Shown here: positions 1 through 11,822 of the stretch, piece after piece | How the letters are laid out: each line of letters begins with the position of its first letter | Numbering within the stretch: the first letter of the stretch is position 1 | The notes under the pieces: model-generated | Told to the model about the DNA's origin: nothing | The model's input: only the letters and a program-made list of their open reading frames with translations | Database searches by the model: none | Assembly (NCBI GenBank): GCA_032622095.1 | Contig: CP136069.1 | Coordinates: forward strand, 170,306,394-170,370,393 | From: Siphonodentalium dalli | Lineage: Eukaryota > Mollusca > Scaphopoda > Gadilida > Siphonodentaliidae | DNA length: 64,000 nucleotides | Reading direction: 5' to 3' | Made by a program: the position numbers and the translations under genes

Positions 1-455
1 CCATGGCGGCCACCCGGGAATTCTTGCATTTTCGTGCGGTGCCACCCAGTGGGCATCTATAGGACAGGGACGTGACTATATAGCCCCTTCAAAATATTCG
101 AAAATTGGTCTGAAGTCGTGCATGGAGACAAAATAGCACGCTTTGTTACTAAATCGGCTGCGTAGCCAGAACCATGGCGGCCACCCTGGAATCCTGACAT
201 TTCCGTGCGGTGCCACCGAGCGGGCATCTTATATATGACAGGGGCACGACCATATATACCCGGAAGGATTCCCTTGTGACCACGCAGCCGATTTAGCAAC
301 AAAAATTGCAATGTTGAGCTCCGTGCACGACTTCAGCCCAATTATCGAACATTTGGAAGGGGTTATATGGTTGCGTCCCTGTCCCGTGGACGCCCACCGA
401 GTTGCACCGCACGCAAATGCAAGGATTCGCGGGAGGCCGCCATGCTTCTAGCTAC
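1..455. repeat. Inverted repeat of a dispersed ~170-bp unit
   Basis: Bases 1-170 (starting CCATGGCGGCCACC) recur as a diverged reverse complement at about 278-445. A partial direct copy lies between (172-277). Shared blocks include TGAAGTCGTGCATGGAG and CTAAATCGGCTGCGT. The left edge is cut by the window. Related units form the direct array at 2806-3275. Confidence 0.75.
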
Positions 456-2789
456 GTAATCATGTTTATGGGCTGCGAAACGGTTTTCAAAAACATTTCT
501 TTGTTTTTTTTGTAACATCTCCCAGTCTGTTGTTGAAAATACGTATGAGTTTTAGGTCCTGATGGATCTGGGTTTTCTCTATCCATATTGTCGATTTAAT
601 TGTTTAAATACCAGAGGAGCAGATGGTGGCGATTTTCTGCTATGTCTATATAGTGGTATAAACGATACGACGTCACGATATCGGGAAGAGAAGTCCCAGA
701 ACCCAAGATACTGGCAGGTATACCACGATGAGATCAGTGAAACCCACTTGAAATCCTAAACGCTCTGTATAGTCACACCGACTATCGACTCATTGGCCAA
801 AGCCGGGACTATAGCCTATAGTACATGTATGAGGTGGCGCGGCATTTCCAAATTAATTGTCAACACACCTCATCCCACACGGACAACATCTTCATGTATA
901 CGGTATTTTTATTTGTTTATATCTGCATTAAGTATACACTAATACTATAAAACAAGTTGATTATACGGTGACAGTCTTGATTTCTTGTTTACACTCAGAC
1001 AGGATGTCACCCGGAAAACTAGCAATTTATTTGTGCCTAATATTCAGCCAACTTAAGTCCGACAACGATTCCAACATTTATAACCAAAATATGCAATATA
1101 TGTATATAGTTATTCTCCAAGACAATGCCAATTTGTATTGTAATAATCAATCGGATAGGAATTTCATGAAAGCATTGTCATTCTGTGTACGTAGCATCAA
1201 TTATAAGACTGGAGCTATATTTCAGCCTTTTCTATACATGCCCAGCGATACCTATATCGATTGGCATGTGTCCCTCGTCAAAGTTTCAACAGGAAGGGGA
1301 TCCTGATGTTGAAATGTAAACCGTTGAAAGAAGCACTCAATGTGATAAATACAAAAGGCTTTTACCACCCAAGGCGCACATGTTATTCTGGAAATCCATA
1401 TATTAATCTTATGAGACTGGTGGCAGCGAACAGAATTGGAGAGGTGATTAAAATAACTCTATAGATACTGACACACAATGTTCTGTTGAAATGAATCTCC
1501 TAATTGAAAATACCGCTAGGTTTATCGACGCTCCGTGGGTCTACTTGGATAGATCTTGAAACTTATGATGCAGAATAGCTTTTACCTCCCTTTAACTCAA
1601 TTGGAAATTAATTGATTAATCTTGGCATCTATCACAAAGAAATGGGTTCATCGTCCAAACCATGACTAAAACGCACACTGCCATACATATTTAATAGAAA
1701 ACATTTTTGACATAGCATCATACATCCTGGGACCCAACTTTAGCCCGAGCCTGTGTACATATTCCGTCATTTTCTAGTCATTTTTTTTTTAATTTGGCAC
1801 AGATATTAAACATCGTTGGAACCTGCAATTCTGAGTTTGGTTGGAACCATTTTTGTCGAGTTCTTGTCATTTTTGCCGACTTTTCTAGCTCGTTAGCGCA
1901 ATAACTTGAACAAATATTAACCGATTTTAACAATGTTTTGGGTAAGAGCTATTTTAAAAAAAATCGAAATCCAGACTTATCCGATCTTTTCTACCGCAAT
2001 TATGGCCCCAAGTTTGAAGAATTTTCTTGATTTTCAACATTTGATGTTTCCGGATGATGACATTTATTCCGGACATATCCAATCCTTCAGTTAGCCACCG
2101 TCTCCAGGGACATTGTGGTCGGTCGACCTTTTATTTAATATGATTTGGTGTATCATTTCTAGATGAAGACAATCCAACTCGACCACCCATCGGACACTTG
2201 AATTATTCTAAACCATACAACTATCGGCATTGCCGCGCCGTATATATCAGTACCCGATTCCTAGATTATATCCACGGTCCCCACACTACTTTCCCACCCA
2301 TCGGAAACATGAATTATCAAAAAAATGCTCTTCATTGTTCGGTCCACAAAATTTTAGGAGACAATGATACGATTAGGTGCCATTAACTTAGCAGGTATAA
2401 TTCCATGCGCAGTAAGATTCGTCGACTAAGATTGTTACAAGTAACACCACCAGGGAGGTACAGCTGCACCTATGTAGCCTCTGATGTCTACATATATAGA
2501 GTACACACAGTTTGCATTGGTGTGTGGCACCGTGGTACGGTATATATCATCTCATTCAAAACCAGCTAAATAATCTTTTAATTCTTATTTAAAAAAACCC
2601 ACAGATTCACCCATATTAGCATTGCACTGTATCAACCAAATTTATTGTGCTGTAATGCCGTTGAAGGTTTTTTGTGAGTTTGTCAGTAGCTTCATATCTG
2701 CCCTTACACAAGTTCCATGAATTCCGTTACTAGTTCCCAGACCAACCCCAGTTTCCAGTTCCCAGTTCTCATAATATGATAACAATCGT
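456..2789. other. No recognised gene; one weak ORF
   Basis: AT-rich sequence. The longest ATG-started frame is 1004-1306 (+). It begins MSPGKLAIYLCLIFSQ, a possible signal peptide, but the rest matches nothing I know and no splice partner fits. The frame at 562-759 (+) is likewise unrecognised. Confidence 0.4.
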
Positions 2790-2805
2790 TACTGAATCGC
2801 ACACA

Positions 2806-3275
2806 TGTATGTATGCATAATCACAGCAGCTACGGTGCCATCCTTTCTGGATTCTTCTTGTGCCGCGACTAGTCCATCTAGAAATCACAAACCAGGTCAC
2901 ATACGCTCGTCCAGCTGTTCAAAATTGGGCGTAAGTCGTGCATGGGTCAACATAATGAAAAAAGGTCAGTTTTCGTTGCTAAATCGCCCGCGTAGGCATA
3001 ACCATAGCAGCCACGAGGCTATTGTTCTGGATTCGTTTTGTGCCGCTACTAGTTCATCTCAAAATAAAAAACTAGGTCACAATTAACCTGTCCAGCTGTT
3101 CAAAAATTGGGTGTAAGTCGTGTGTGGAGGAAATTAACAATTTCTCGTTGCCAAATTCCACTATGTATGCATAATCACACCAGCCACGGGTATTCTTGTG
3201 TTGCCACCAGTCCATCTAGAAATCACATACTGGGTCACATACGCCCATCCAGCTGTTCAAAAAATCGCATTTGTT
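2806..3275 (+). repeat. Tandem array, three units of about 110-190 bp
   Basis: Three direct units start near 2806, 2991 and 3162. Each contains GTATGCATAATCACA or a variant, CTAGTCCATCTAGAAATCAC or a variant, and CCAGCTGTTCAAAA. Two keep GTAAGTCGTG followed by GTTGCTAAATCG. They are related to the inverted repeat at 1-455. Confidence 0.75.
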
Positions 3276-3586
3276 CTGACAACACTATTGTTTGTAAAAG
3301 AGCAGACAAAGGAGGTGCACTGGTGATTATGGAAGCGACCGACTATGCCAACAAATCGGAAGATACACTCTTGGACGATCGTTTTTACAAGACACTTCCT
3401 ACAAATAAGGAGAAGTTTGTCACAAAGTTCTCTAAATGCCTAACTGATAAAGAAGCCGAATATCTCACAAAATTTGAGATGAAATGCAGCTCTTACGGAT
3501 TAAGCAAAATTCATAAAAGTCCCACAATCCAACAGGCAATTAAAGAACAGAATTCCGCGTATATCCGAGTGCCCAGGTATGGATAA
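3268..3586 (+). mobile_element. Penelope-like element, reverse transcriptase fragment
   Basis: The open frame encodes KRADKGGALVIMEATDY, DDRFYKTL and YGLSKIHK, then IKEQNSAYI. The ADKGGA and LPKIHK motifs in this spacing are typical of the N-terminal reverse transcriptase region of Penelope-like retroelements. The frame ends at a stop just after RVPRYG, so only about 100 residues remain. There is no GIY-YIG endonuclease nearby. It abuts the tandem array, so the 5' side is also truncated. Confidence 0.7.
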
Positions 3587-3905
3587 TATGGTCACTGATG
3601 TTAGTCGGGAAAATTTCTTTTGCGTGTATATACAGTTGGTGTTCGAGATAAATCATCCAGAATATCGCAAAATTTCACTGAGTAAACATTTGGATTAATG
3701 TGGAAAGAATCAATATTAAATCTTCCCATTCCAAAAACTGTTCTCAGCAAACAGAATACGCCGAACCCGGAAGGAAGATGTCTACGTTGATCACTTCCGA
3801 TGCAAGCTAAATGCGTGTAAAGCTGGGTTGTCTCCTTGACACTATGATGTCTCATGTTATTCTTGGACCATATATATAACTGTGCACACGTTACTTTAAA
3901 CTGTG

Positions 3906-3906
<1 letters not shown>

Positions 3907-3970
<64 letters not shown>
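3907..3970. repeat. (TA)n microsatellite running into (TG)n
   Basis: About 28 TA units followed by TGTGTGTG. The stretch 3600-3906 before it holds no recognised gene; a minus-strand open frame there is not identified. Confidence 0.9.
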
Positions 3971-3972
<2 letters not shown>

Positions 3973-4202
3973 ACCGAGCCTCTCGACAAACAGGTTATTA
4001 TTGCCTACAAGAAAACTCCCAGTTTGAGAGATATGCTCGTTCGATCTAGACTCAGACCTTGATTAACACGCAGTTCAATTAGCTTTTTAGCAATTTCAAC
4101 ATCATTATCCTTTGTTTGTGCTCAACACAATATTTTATGTCAATTTCCGACACAACCTAACAAAATTTAGCTAGTTCCATAGAAATAATTACATAAGAAA
4201 TC

Positions 4203-4203
4203 G

Positions 4204-4235
<32 letters not shown>

Positions 4236-4690
4236 CCAATGTCTGTTCCATAACAATTTACAGGGACCATCTCGATAGCAATAGAGAGGTCTATTTTTGG
4301 TACTTTTTCTTACAAGAAAGATAATGGATAAGATAGTGCGGGTTAAAATTTTGTAAAGTGACGCTGTTGTTGTCAGGGGCACAAAAGGGGAGAAGGGCAG
4401 AAAAAAAATTGTCGCCGATTTCCACCAAACTTATACATAATCATCTCCATGAGGAATCTAATGGTGTGGTTTACAGACGCCAATAGTGGCGCCATTTGAG
4501 TCAGGGATGCATGGAAGGGGAGAGGTGCACAAGAATTAATAAACCTGTTTAGCGCCGATTTCCACAAAGTTGATACACATTCTTCTCTATGAAACGAGGA
4601 ATCTAATCGTGTGCTTTCAAGATGGCAAAAGTGGCGCTATTTGAGTCAGGGGTGCAGTGCAGGGAGAGGGGCACCAAACTCGCACTTCCG
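4203..4690 (+). mobile_element. Helitron-like element, 5' fragment
   Basis: Begins in a (TA)n tract, then TTTGCCAATGTCTGTTCC, a degenerate form of the 5' end of the family at 18143. The shared leader with AGGGACCATCT and AGAAAGATAATGG follows, then two internal half-units (GCCGATTTCCACC and variants). It stops abruptly near 4690. The stretch 4691-5100 has no recognised gene. Confidence 0.65.
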
Positions 4691-5100
4691 CAAAAAGCCA
4701 ATTTGGCATTTTTGGCGGCTATGTTTTTCGGTGGTTACCATGGCAACCATGGGCTTTCCCTAGCTTGGCATGATATCCAAATCCACAAGATATCACCTCG
4801 GGATATTGTATACAAAGTTTGTTGCTTTTACCTTAAAATGCACGATTTACCCTTTTTTTGACACGGAGCCGCCCTACTAAATATGGATATCGGCGATTCG
4901 CCGCAATTTCGCGCTTTGTAACAAGACCGCCGATTTGAGCGGTATGCGACTGCTTCGTCTTGGGGGTACTGTATGCTACATAGCTCATGCACCATAAATC
5001 AGTCTGCTCGTGTGTTGCCATTGGGTGGTGACCATATTGGAAGGGAACTTCGTTGCCGCTGCTCGTCTACCTCCCGTGTATATAACCGGTACCACCTAAT

Positions 5101-5372
5101 ACGCACACGATTAGATAGCGGGATTCACGATTGATAGCGGGGTTCACGATTAGATAGCGGGGTTCACGATGAGATAGCGGGGTTCACGGTTAGATAGCGG
5201 GGTTCACGATGAGATAGCGGGGTTCACGATTAGATAGCGGGGGTTCACGATTAGCGGGGTTCACTATTAGATAGCGGGGTTCACGATTAGATAGCGGGGT
5301 TCACGATTAGATAGCGGGGTTCACGATTAGCGTGGTTCACGATGATATAGCGGGGTTCACGATTAGATATTC
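5101..5372 (+). repeat. 20-bp minisatellite, about 13 units
   Basis: Direct repeats of TTAGATAGCGGGGTTCACGA with small length changes (some units are shortened to GATTAGCGGGGTTCAC). Inverted motif copies (AATCGTGAACCCCGATTAAG and CGCTATCCAATCGTG) lie at 5665-5706, just before the lectin exon. Confidence 0.95.
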
Positions 5373-5749
5373 AAAGACAGTCACGCAGTAGGATTACATT
5401 TCGATATAATCATCCCGAGTTAATCGGAAAGGTGATACGCATAGAACGTACGAAAAAACGGAGATTTGCATGAACGAATTTACAACACCACAATTGATCA
5501 TCTTTGGTTAAATGTAAGTCGAGTTCTCAGAACTGGGTGTGTGGATTTGGGGGAGATTATGCATGGACCGCGCTTTAAATGCATCTATGCAAACATCTCC
5601 GTTATTTCGTCAAAAATACTAATCTCAATTAATGATAACCTCGCGTTAATATGAATCGCTATATAATCGTGAACCCCGATTAAGTATATTTCGCTATCCA
5701 ATCGTGTGTGTATTGGCTGGTATAAGTTATAACTGTAACCCGTTTCCAG

Positions 5750-5935
5750 CCCTGATGCCTGATGGCAGACTATACCACTTCATACCGGAGAACAGTGAGG
5801 CGTGGATTATCTCATCAATGAAGCTCAACTGGGAACAAGCTAGAGACAAGTGCTCCGGCGAGGGAGGAGAACTGCTACCGATACGTGGAAACCGACCATA
5901 TTTGGTATTCAATGCACTGGACAAAGCTTTTCCCG
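5750..5935 (+). CDS. C-type lectin-like domain, N-terminal exon
   Basis: Exon of 186 bases between acceptor GTTTCCAG and donor GTAAGT, phase 1 at both ends. It encodes MPDGRLYHFIPENSEAW, then LNWEQARDKC and GGELLPI. This is the first helix and first conserved Cys region of a C-type lectin-like domain (usual pattern: W, EA, C, G, L). The extra N-terminal Cys pair of long-form domains is missing; a Met stands where it would be. No signal peptide is encoded here, so an upstream exon is expected but was not recognised. A minisatellite ends about 380 bases upstream. Confidence 0.8.
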
Positions 5936-5954
5936 GTAAGTATACATTCCCGCT

Positions 5955-6015
5955 TCCTGTTCTGAATGGATTCTCCAATTCAACTATAAAACTGTACATA
6001 GGAATGGTTTATTAC
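5955..6015 (+). repeat. Block also present at 45185-45245
   Basis: Just after the lectin donor the frame LPVLNGFSNSTIKLYIGMVYY is open. The block at 45185 reads LPILDGFSHSVIKVYIGIVYH, and most changes are conservative. It may be a retained or alternative coding segment, or a dispersed repeat. Confidence 0.5.
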
Positions 6016-6189
6016 CGCCACGCCAGTGGGTGTACACTGGTGTAGAGTTTCTTATGTTTGAGCGGACGATCGATAATCCTCTGGGCGAATGTATTATGGT
6101 TAGGTATTTCGTACTTGAGATAAACCGTTCCGATTGTGACGATAGTCCAACAAAGATTAGCACATGTGTTCACCTCACCGGTGTAATTG

Positions 6190-6990
6190 TGGAGACATGT
6201 TTCTATTATGAAGGTTCGCTATCCCGAAGGTCCACTATTCCGAAGGTTCTCTATTCTGAATACTTGCTATTTCGAAGGTTCACTATTCGGAAGGTTCGCT
6301 ATTCCGAAGGTTTTTGTTATTTTTAGGTTAATTCTAAGTATTGAGAGGGTTCATTATCACGAAGATTCATTTTATGGAGTGTGTGCTCACATCCGAACTG
6401 ATCCTGCGCGCACACCGATACAGATACAGGAGGAAACAACTTAGAACATTAAATGTGATTTTGTTTTGTTTTCGCGGGTTTTCTTGAGATTTAATGTGAT
6501 TACGTGGGCCCATACCTTTGATTTCTTGGCATATAATATGAATGTTGTGGTATATATGGACCATCCAGCATTGGGACATGACACAGGTACAGTTGATTAA
6601 GTGCTGTTCTGTGCGGGCTCCAATTTGGGGTTCAATATTTTAAGGGGCAAATTTAGAATTTTATGGTCCCATACCTTTGAACTCTGGACATAAAATATGA
6701 ATATTGGGGGGCATTGCTCTAGTCCGAAGGTTCAATATCCCGAAGGTACACTATTCCAAAATTTCTCTGAATGTTCGCTATTACGAAGGTTCACCAATCC
6801 GAAGGTTCGTTATTCCGAAGGTTCTCTATTCTAATGGTTTTTGTTATTTTAAGGTTAATTCAGTTTCTAAAGTATTGAGAGGGTTCATTATCACGAAGAT
6901 TCTTTTTATGAAGGAAATAACTTAAAACATTAAATGTGATTTTGTTTTGTTTTCGCGTGTTTTCTTGAGTTAAATGTCATTACGTATGAC
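6190..6990 (+). repeat. Duplicated block with a 16-bp minisatellite
   Basis: Two direct copies (about 6190-6560 and 6720-6990). Each starts with an array of GAAGGTTCGCTATTCC variants, then GTATTGAGAGGGTTCATTA and ACATTAAATGTGATTTTG. The CCATACCTTTGA segment is repeated between them. Nothing coding was seen. Confidence 0.8.
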
Positions 6991-7419
6991 CTTATTTCTC
7001 ATTACATATTCACGTCAAGCAACCCACACAATTGCTATGTTCCCTGCGATTTAATGTCATTACGTGTTACCTAATATCTCAATAATCTGAAACAAGAGTA
7101 CGCCTGCTAAAGGCGAATTATTACAGTGGGGCTATAACGCTCAATGAATGCTGGAGGCTATAACAAACTGCGCATAGACGAGTATGAGATGAGCCTAACT
7201 GCAATTGTGACTTTGTTTAAAGGCCCACTTAATTTTGGAGTCGTTCATTTTTGTTATAGTATATACGGTTTTAATAACAATTTGTGCCATAAAATTTGAA
7301 TAAAATACTCTAATTCATCACCATTTGAAACGCAGAATACTTCTATCTCCTAGTTTGAAACACCTTTTAAAAAACCGCGACAAGTCGTGCGTCGTTTATC
7401 TAGCAATTGGCAACTAACA

Positions 7420-7866
7420 TGTCCTCTTCGACTTTCCATAGATTTCAACGTAATATGATACTTAGTGGTATTTGTGTCCTGGAAGTGTTTGGACGGGTCG
7501 TGACCCCGACCTGACCTTGACCTATAAAATTTCAATGCAACTTCAATTTGGGTAAAACGGACGAATTTCGGCGAAATTTGATACCTGGGGATACTTTTGT
7601 CCGGGGAGTGTTTTGAATGGGTCAAATCTTGACATCGGAGTGACCTTGACCTTCAATGTGGTCAATCAAAGGTCAAATCTGGTAAAACGGATGGATTTCG
7701 ACGAAATTTGATACCTATGGGTACTTTTGTCGGGGGATTGTTTTGGACGGGTCAAATCATGACCCTGACCTGACCTTGACTTTCGAAATAGTCAATTCAA
7801 GGTCAAATCGCGGCTTTCTCAGGAAATCTGATGGGAAACAGCCCGGACGAAGTCGGGCCCATCAGC
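7420..7866 (+). repeat. ~125-bp tandem array ending in a GC-rich hairpin
   Basis: Three diverged units containing CGAAATTTGATACCT, TACTTTTGTCCGGGGAGTG, GACGGGTCAAATCATGACC and TGACCTTGACCTT. At 7828-7865 the outer arms CTGATGGG and CCCATCAG enclose GCCCG, AC, GAA and GTCGGGC, a strong hairpin. Non-autonomous Helitron-type elements often end this way. A similar design is at 46560-47166. Confidence 0.7.
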
Positions 7867-8005
7867 TTGTGCAATAAAGAAGACAGTTTGAAGAATGTAA
7901 TGTATAACACGAGAAACGGGAAAATTTGAAATATGGAAGTATGCAAATTTCCCACATACAATTTGAAAGCTACTTTATAGTATAATTATATTATGATTTA
8001 TATTT

Positions 8006-8200
8006 ATGGCTAATAATATGATATTGGTGGCGTTACCATTTCTGACTATGGTTTTCTTGTTATTCGTTTGGTTGGATGTTCATGTAATACAAGCGGATGA
8101 CAGCGACGAAAATAGAATATATACAAGAGCAAAAAGATCCATATTTATTGGTGGGAAATTCAAAGTTCAACAAGCGGCCTATTATCGGATCATTTCCTAA
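8006..8200 (+). CDS. Possible short secreted peptide precursor, or repeat-borne ORF
   Basis: ATG-started ORF of 64 codons. It has a strong signal-peptide-like start (MANNMILVALPFLTMVFLL, then VWLDVHVIQA), an acidic stretch DDSDEN and a furin-like site RAKR before SIFIGGKF. This layout resembles a peptide-hormone or toxin-like precursor, but no family is recognised. A second open frame (8097-8336) overlaps it and carries KELVNEYLEKK. That second frame better matches a damaged copy at 45275-45400. The DNA around the start is repeated at 50938-51003 and 54238-54290, so this may belong to a dispersed family rather than a single gene. Confidence 0.35.
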   Translation: MANNMILVALPFLTMVFLLFVWLDVHVIQADDSDENRIYTRAKRSIFIGGKFKVQQAAYYRIIS

Positions 8201-8544
8201 AGAACTCGTCAATGAGTATTTAGAAAAAAAATGTCTAATAAAAACAGATAAAGGTGTATTTAGGGTACAAGACCTCCTGTTAGAACAAAAACATATTGAC
8301 TCGAAGTTAACACCACGTTCTGCTTTGTTCTGTTGACATATATATCTTGAAACCAAATGCATCTATGACATATAAACTCGACCTATAATACCCCCCAAAA
8401 ACATGTGATTTATTTGGTGTCAAATCGGACCGGATGTCGTGCGAATCAACACTTATACTAATTCCGGCGACTCGATGTTTCTCGCGTGATCTATTTTATT
8501 TAAGAAGCGGTATGGCCAAATGTTTTTAGGCAGTGGAAATTTGT

Positions 8545-8995
8545 TTGGGGATCGGCGTATGTGCTATATATAGGCTCAGATATGTACAGTACAACGCCCG
8601 GCATGTATCGGAGACAAGTACATATGACACGCAGCTGTGCCAAAACATACACCATTTTTCTAACAAAGAGACCTTCAAATGTGCATATATTGTCCCAAGT
8701 GCGACGCCGAAATAAAGCGGCCATATGAGCTTCCTTTTTTTTGGTCGCTTCGGTGGCCGTGCCATATTGACGTCAGACTTTGAGTAGCAAGCTGCGCTCG
8801 CCGTCACGGTCCGGGGTTCTAATCCCACCCAATCCCAAAATTTGTACTGTCTCAAATACCCATGCAGCTTCTAAAATCGGCGCCTTGTGTGTTATATTGC
8901 GCCAGGCATGTACAAAGGGCAATGCTATGCATGTCTCGGGGAAAAGTACATACAATATGCAGCTGTGCCAAATATTTACCATATATTTTATTGTA
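8545..8995. repeat. Two direct repeat copies flanking a tRNA-like segment
   Basis: Related blocks at 8551-8660 and 8886-8985 share GGCATGTA, AGTACATA and GCAGCTGTGCCAAA. Between them lies GGGGTTCTAATCCC (8813-8826), close to an RNA polymerase III B box, with GTAGCAAGCTGCGCTCG upstream. This may be a SINE head. No clear A box or tRNA fold was found. Confidence 0.4.
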
Positions 8996-9079
8996 CTTTG
9001 ACTGTTGTACAATTGAACTTTCATCGCAGCCATTATAATATGTCTGGGATATCTACAATACCAATATCTAACTAATATT

Positions 9080-10681
9080 TCACCTACTCGCAGCCTCTGA
9101 GTTCAACGGGATGCATCTCTGATTCCTAGATAAGTATCTCAGTTTAAGCAAAATATTTAAGGACTACATGTATATATATACTCAAATTACAGAACAGGAA
9201 GTAGTTCTAGTACTCAGTAGCATGCGTTGAACACTGGCAACACAAGATTATTTCTGCAAAACTCACTTCTTACGGAAATGAACAGTTAAATGCGATTTTG
9301 CCATATTTGGTTCATCATAACTGAAAACTTACTTGTATATAGTATTGACAAATAATTCCTCTGTCGAATTTTTTTTTTTTAATAAGAACAAAAATCACCT
9401 GAACACGTGTTTACCTTAGAGATAGGCAATTTGAAATTGGAAACTTCTCAATTGGATATACAGTTTCAATTTTCTTCAGAACAAAATATCTAAATTGGTA
9501 TTATTTAGCCAAAATGCATATATTAGTGATGATTATTCCAATGTGTTTATACGTTAGGGCGATTCTCCATTAAATGAACAATTTCGTCCAGAAAATTCTG
9601 AGGAAAAAAAGTTTGTCACATGCCGATGAATTTTATGTGAGTATGTAGCACAGATATTGGTGACCACGAAAATGACATTCCGCAAAATTATAGGGCCAGG
9701 TCAAGGTCAATCAAGGTCGTTCATTACAGCATGTGCCAATGACGGTTTTTTGGGGTTGAATCAGGGCAACGTCATTGTCAAATTCGCTCATTCTCCAAAA
9801 CTTGTTTACATGTGCCCTTTAATAGTTGAATTATCGTTATGAGTATATATTGTTTGAGTAGCCGATGATCTATCCGTCCAAACGACGTATTGCGTAGCTC
9901 CGCACGTTGAGACATCTATGGGATACAGCCATTTGAATATAAGTGGTGGAAATTGATGTGCTTTGTAGTCGTGACTTAGAGTTCAAACTCTCTAAGAGGT
10001 CAACGAATACAGCGTTCAGATATGATAATTGGAAACAGATTTTGATCGCATAACAGGCTATTCCTATCAAGTCGGGCTTGCCCTGGAACCTCGTACACTT
10101 GGTTTGACTCCAAACGATCGAGTAACTCTGATGTAGATAACGTGAACATACGTCAATCAAAGTCTGTTCACCAAGGGGTTCGCCAAATTGCAATGATAAT
10201 TTAGAGTAGAAAACATTGTCGATGGATTTCTCTTACATGTTTCAAGATATTGAACTGAAATTTGGTATTTAGTGGTTTCTCAGTGCGCTCAATCAGATAG
10301 AATTGTCAGTGAGATATTCTGATGGTCCAAAATGTGTATTTTGACGCCGTTGCTATAACACACGAGCCGGAAATCGCACCGCAGGCAGAACGATTGTTGA
10401 AAAGTACGGAAATAATTGACTTTCAAACTGTCATCTGCTTCTCACTGAGATTGTTTGATGTAAACGTCAATCCATTGTGAGAATTCGTTAGTTTCCGTTG
10501 ATCACCCCCCCCCCCTCCACACCACTCATTCACTCACCACCCCCCCCCCCGATTTTATATAAACGCACTAAAACTAATCCATATGTCATATTTGTTCTTT
10601 TTATCTACACCCAGATCATTCCTTAACATGTTTTATTTGTTAGATCGTGTTTGCGTCTCTGGATATTTCAAAATTAAAATT
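9080..10681. other. No recognised gene
   Basis: AT-rich. A minus-strand open frame (10193-9870, 107 codons) contains LIDVCSRYLHQSY but matches no family I know. Poly-C runs occur near 10506 and 10541. Confidence 0.4.
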
Positions 10682-10737
10682 GCGTCATTACCCAAACAGA
10701 AGGAGTGTTTGGGTAATGACGCGTTTGGGTAATGACG
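10682..10737. repeat. Perfect 17-bp inverted repeat plus direct copies
   Basis: GCGTCATTACCCAAACA (10682-10698) and its exact reverse complement (10706-10722) are separated by 7 bases. A further direct copy follows at 10721-10737. Related motifs recur near 10881 and 11068. Confidence 0.85.
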
Positions 10738-11567
10738 ATTTTCGTTTCAGCGCGCTCTTATATTTTGAATATCCATCACCTATGAAAATTAACTAGTTTA
10801 TGAACAAACAACCGCTGTGAGCTTTCGAAAAAAACTTTTAATCGTTCGCATACAGCATGTAACATTCAAATGGTCTGTGTTTGTGTAATGACGCTGAATG
10901 AACATACGCTAGCGATTTCTAGTTTCAAAGGTTGATTTTGAAAAATTATTCAACGAAACATAACCTGTGTTTATTTTTTCTAGACATTAAAGGATATTTA
11001 CTCCACGATGCAACCATAGATATGAACAAGCTATGTTTCTGGTGAAAATATCAGCCGTCTTTATCGTGCGTTTGGGTAATGATTCTATATAACGGGGCAT
11101 GCTTTTGGAAGACTTCACATGCTTTCCACTAACTAAATATTTAATTTCATAAAAATTATACGAATTGCATGGCCTTCAGTGCAAAATTCCGCACAAGAAT
11201 ATTAATTGGTTTAAAGATAAATCGTTCGGTGGCGGATGGGAACAATCAGGGAAGTTGAATGCCTTTGATTTGGGACATGCTGTTTCGGGGTACGTAGCCT
11301 GTAATATACACATGGCATACATGTTGTCACACGTCCATACTAAACCCGAAATGTCTCTCATAAATGCCTGTATCGTGAGCTACAAGATCATTACCATCAC
11401 TTTTATGTATTGTGGCCATTGTTTTTCATAGGATGAACTAATAACGCAGGACATGGGTTTGCTCGTTTACGGGAGAATCACCCGTTAACGTTTATCTGTA
11501 TTCCCCAAAATAGTGAATCTATATTCCTTAACTAAAGTTAGTTGAAATGACACTCTATACACTTCAG

Positions 11568-11821
11568 GTCTCCTGAGAACTGGGACAATGGATCTGTATT
11601 GGATTGGAATGTACGAGAACAACAACGGGGACTGGAGACACATGGACGGGACGGCAGCCAATGGAATCAACTGGCACGCGGGTCAGCCGAACAACGGCGC
11701 TAACGGGGACTGTGGAGACCTCTGGCAATACAGCAGCCTGGCCGACAAAACATTCATGCTGGCTGATGATTCGTGTGGATACGGATTCAGATATGTCTGT
11801 ATGTTCAACATTGGCCAATAA
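11568..11821 (+). CDS. C-type lectin-like domain, C-terminal exon
   Basis: Acceptor CACTTCAG at 11567, stop TAA at 11819. The first two bases complete a Gly codon with exon 5750-5935, giving an unbroken domain. It encodes LYWIGMYENNNGDW (the WIG core), a QPN motif in HAGQPNNGANGDCGDLW, and the last Cys residues in DDSCG and FRYVC. QPN stands where mannose-type lectins have EPN and galactose-type have QPD. The usual WND calcium motif is replaced by LADDSC, so classical calcium-dependent sugar binding is uncertain. The protein is probably secreted; mollusc relatives often act in immunity. The intron before it is 5.6 kb. Confidence 0.9.
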
Positions 11822-11822
11822 A
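11817..11822 (+). promoter_or_regulatory. Polyadenylation signal overlapping the lectin stop codon
   Basis: AATAAA overlaps the TAA stop of the lectin. A second AATAAA lies about 95 bases downstream (near 11914) and is better placed for normal 3' end formation. Which is used cannot be told. Confidence 0.45.

Noticed and set aside
11165-11431. Plus-strand frame in the lectin intron (NINWFKDKSFGGGW) as an extra lectin exon
   Set aside because: The two flanking exons already join in phase to a complete domain, and this frame has no lectin motifs.
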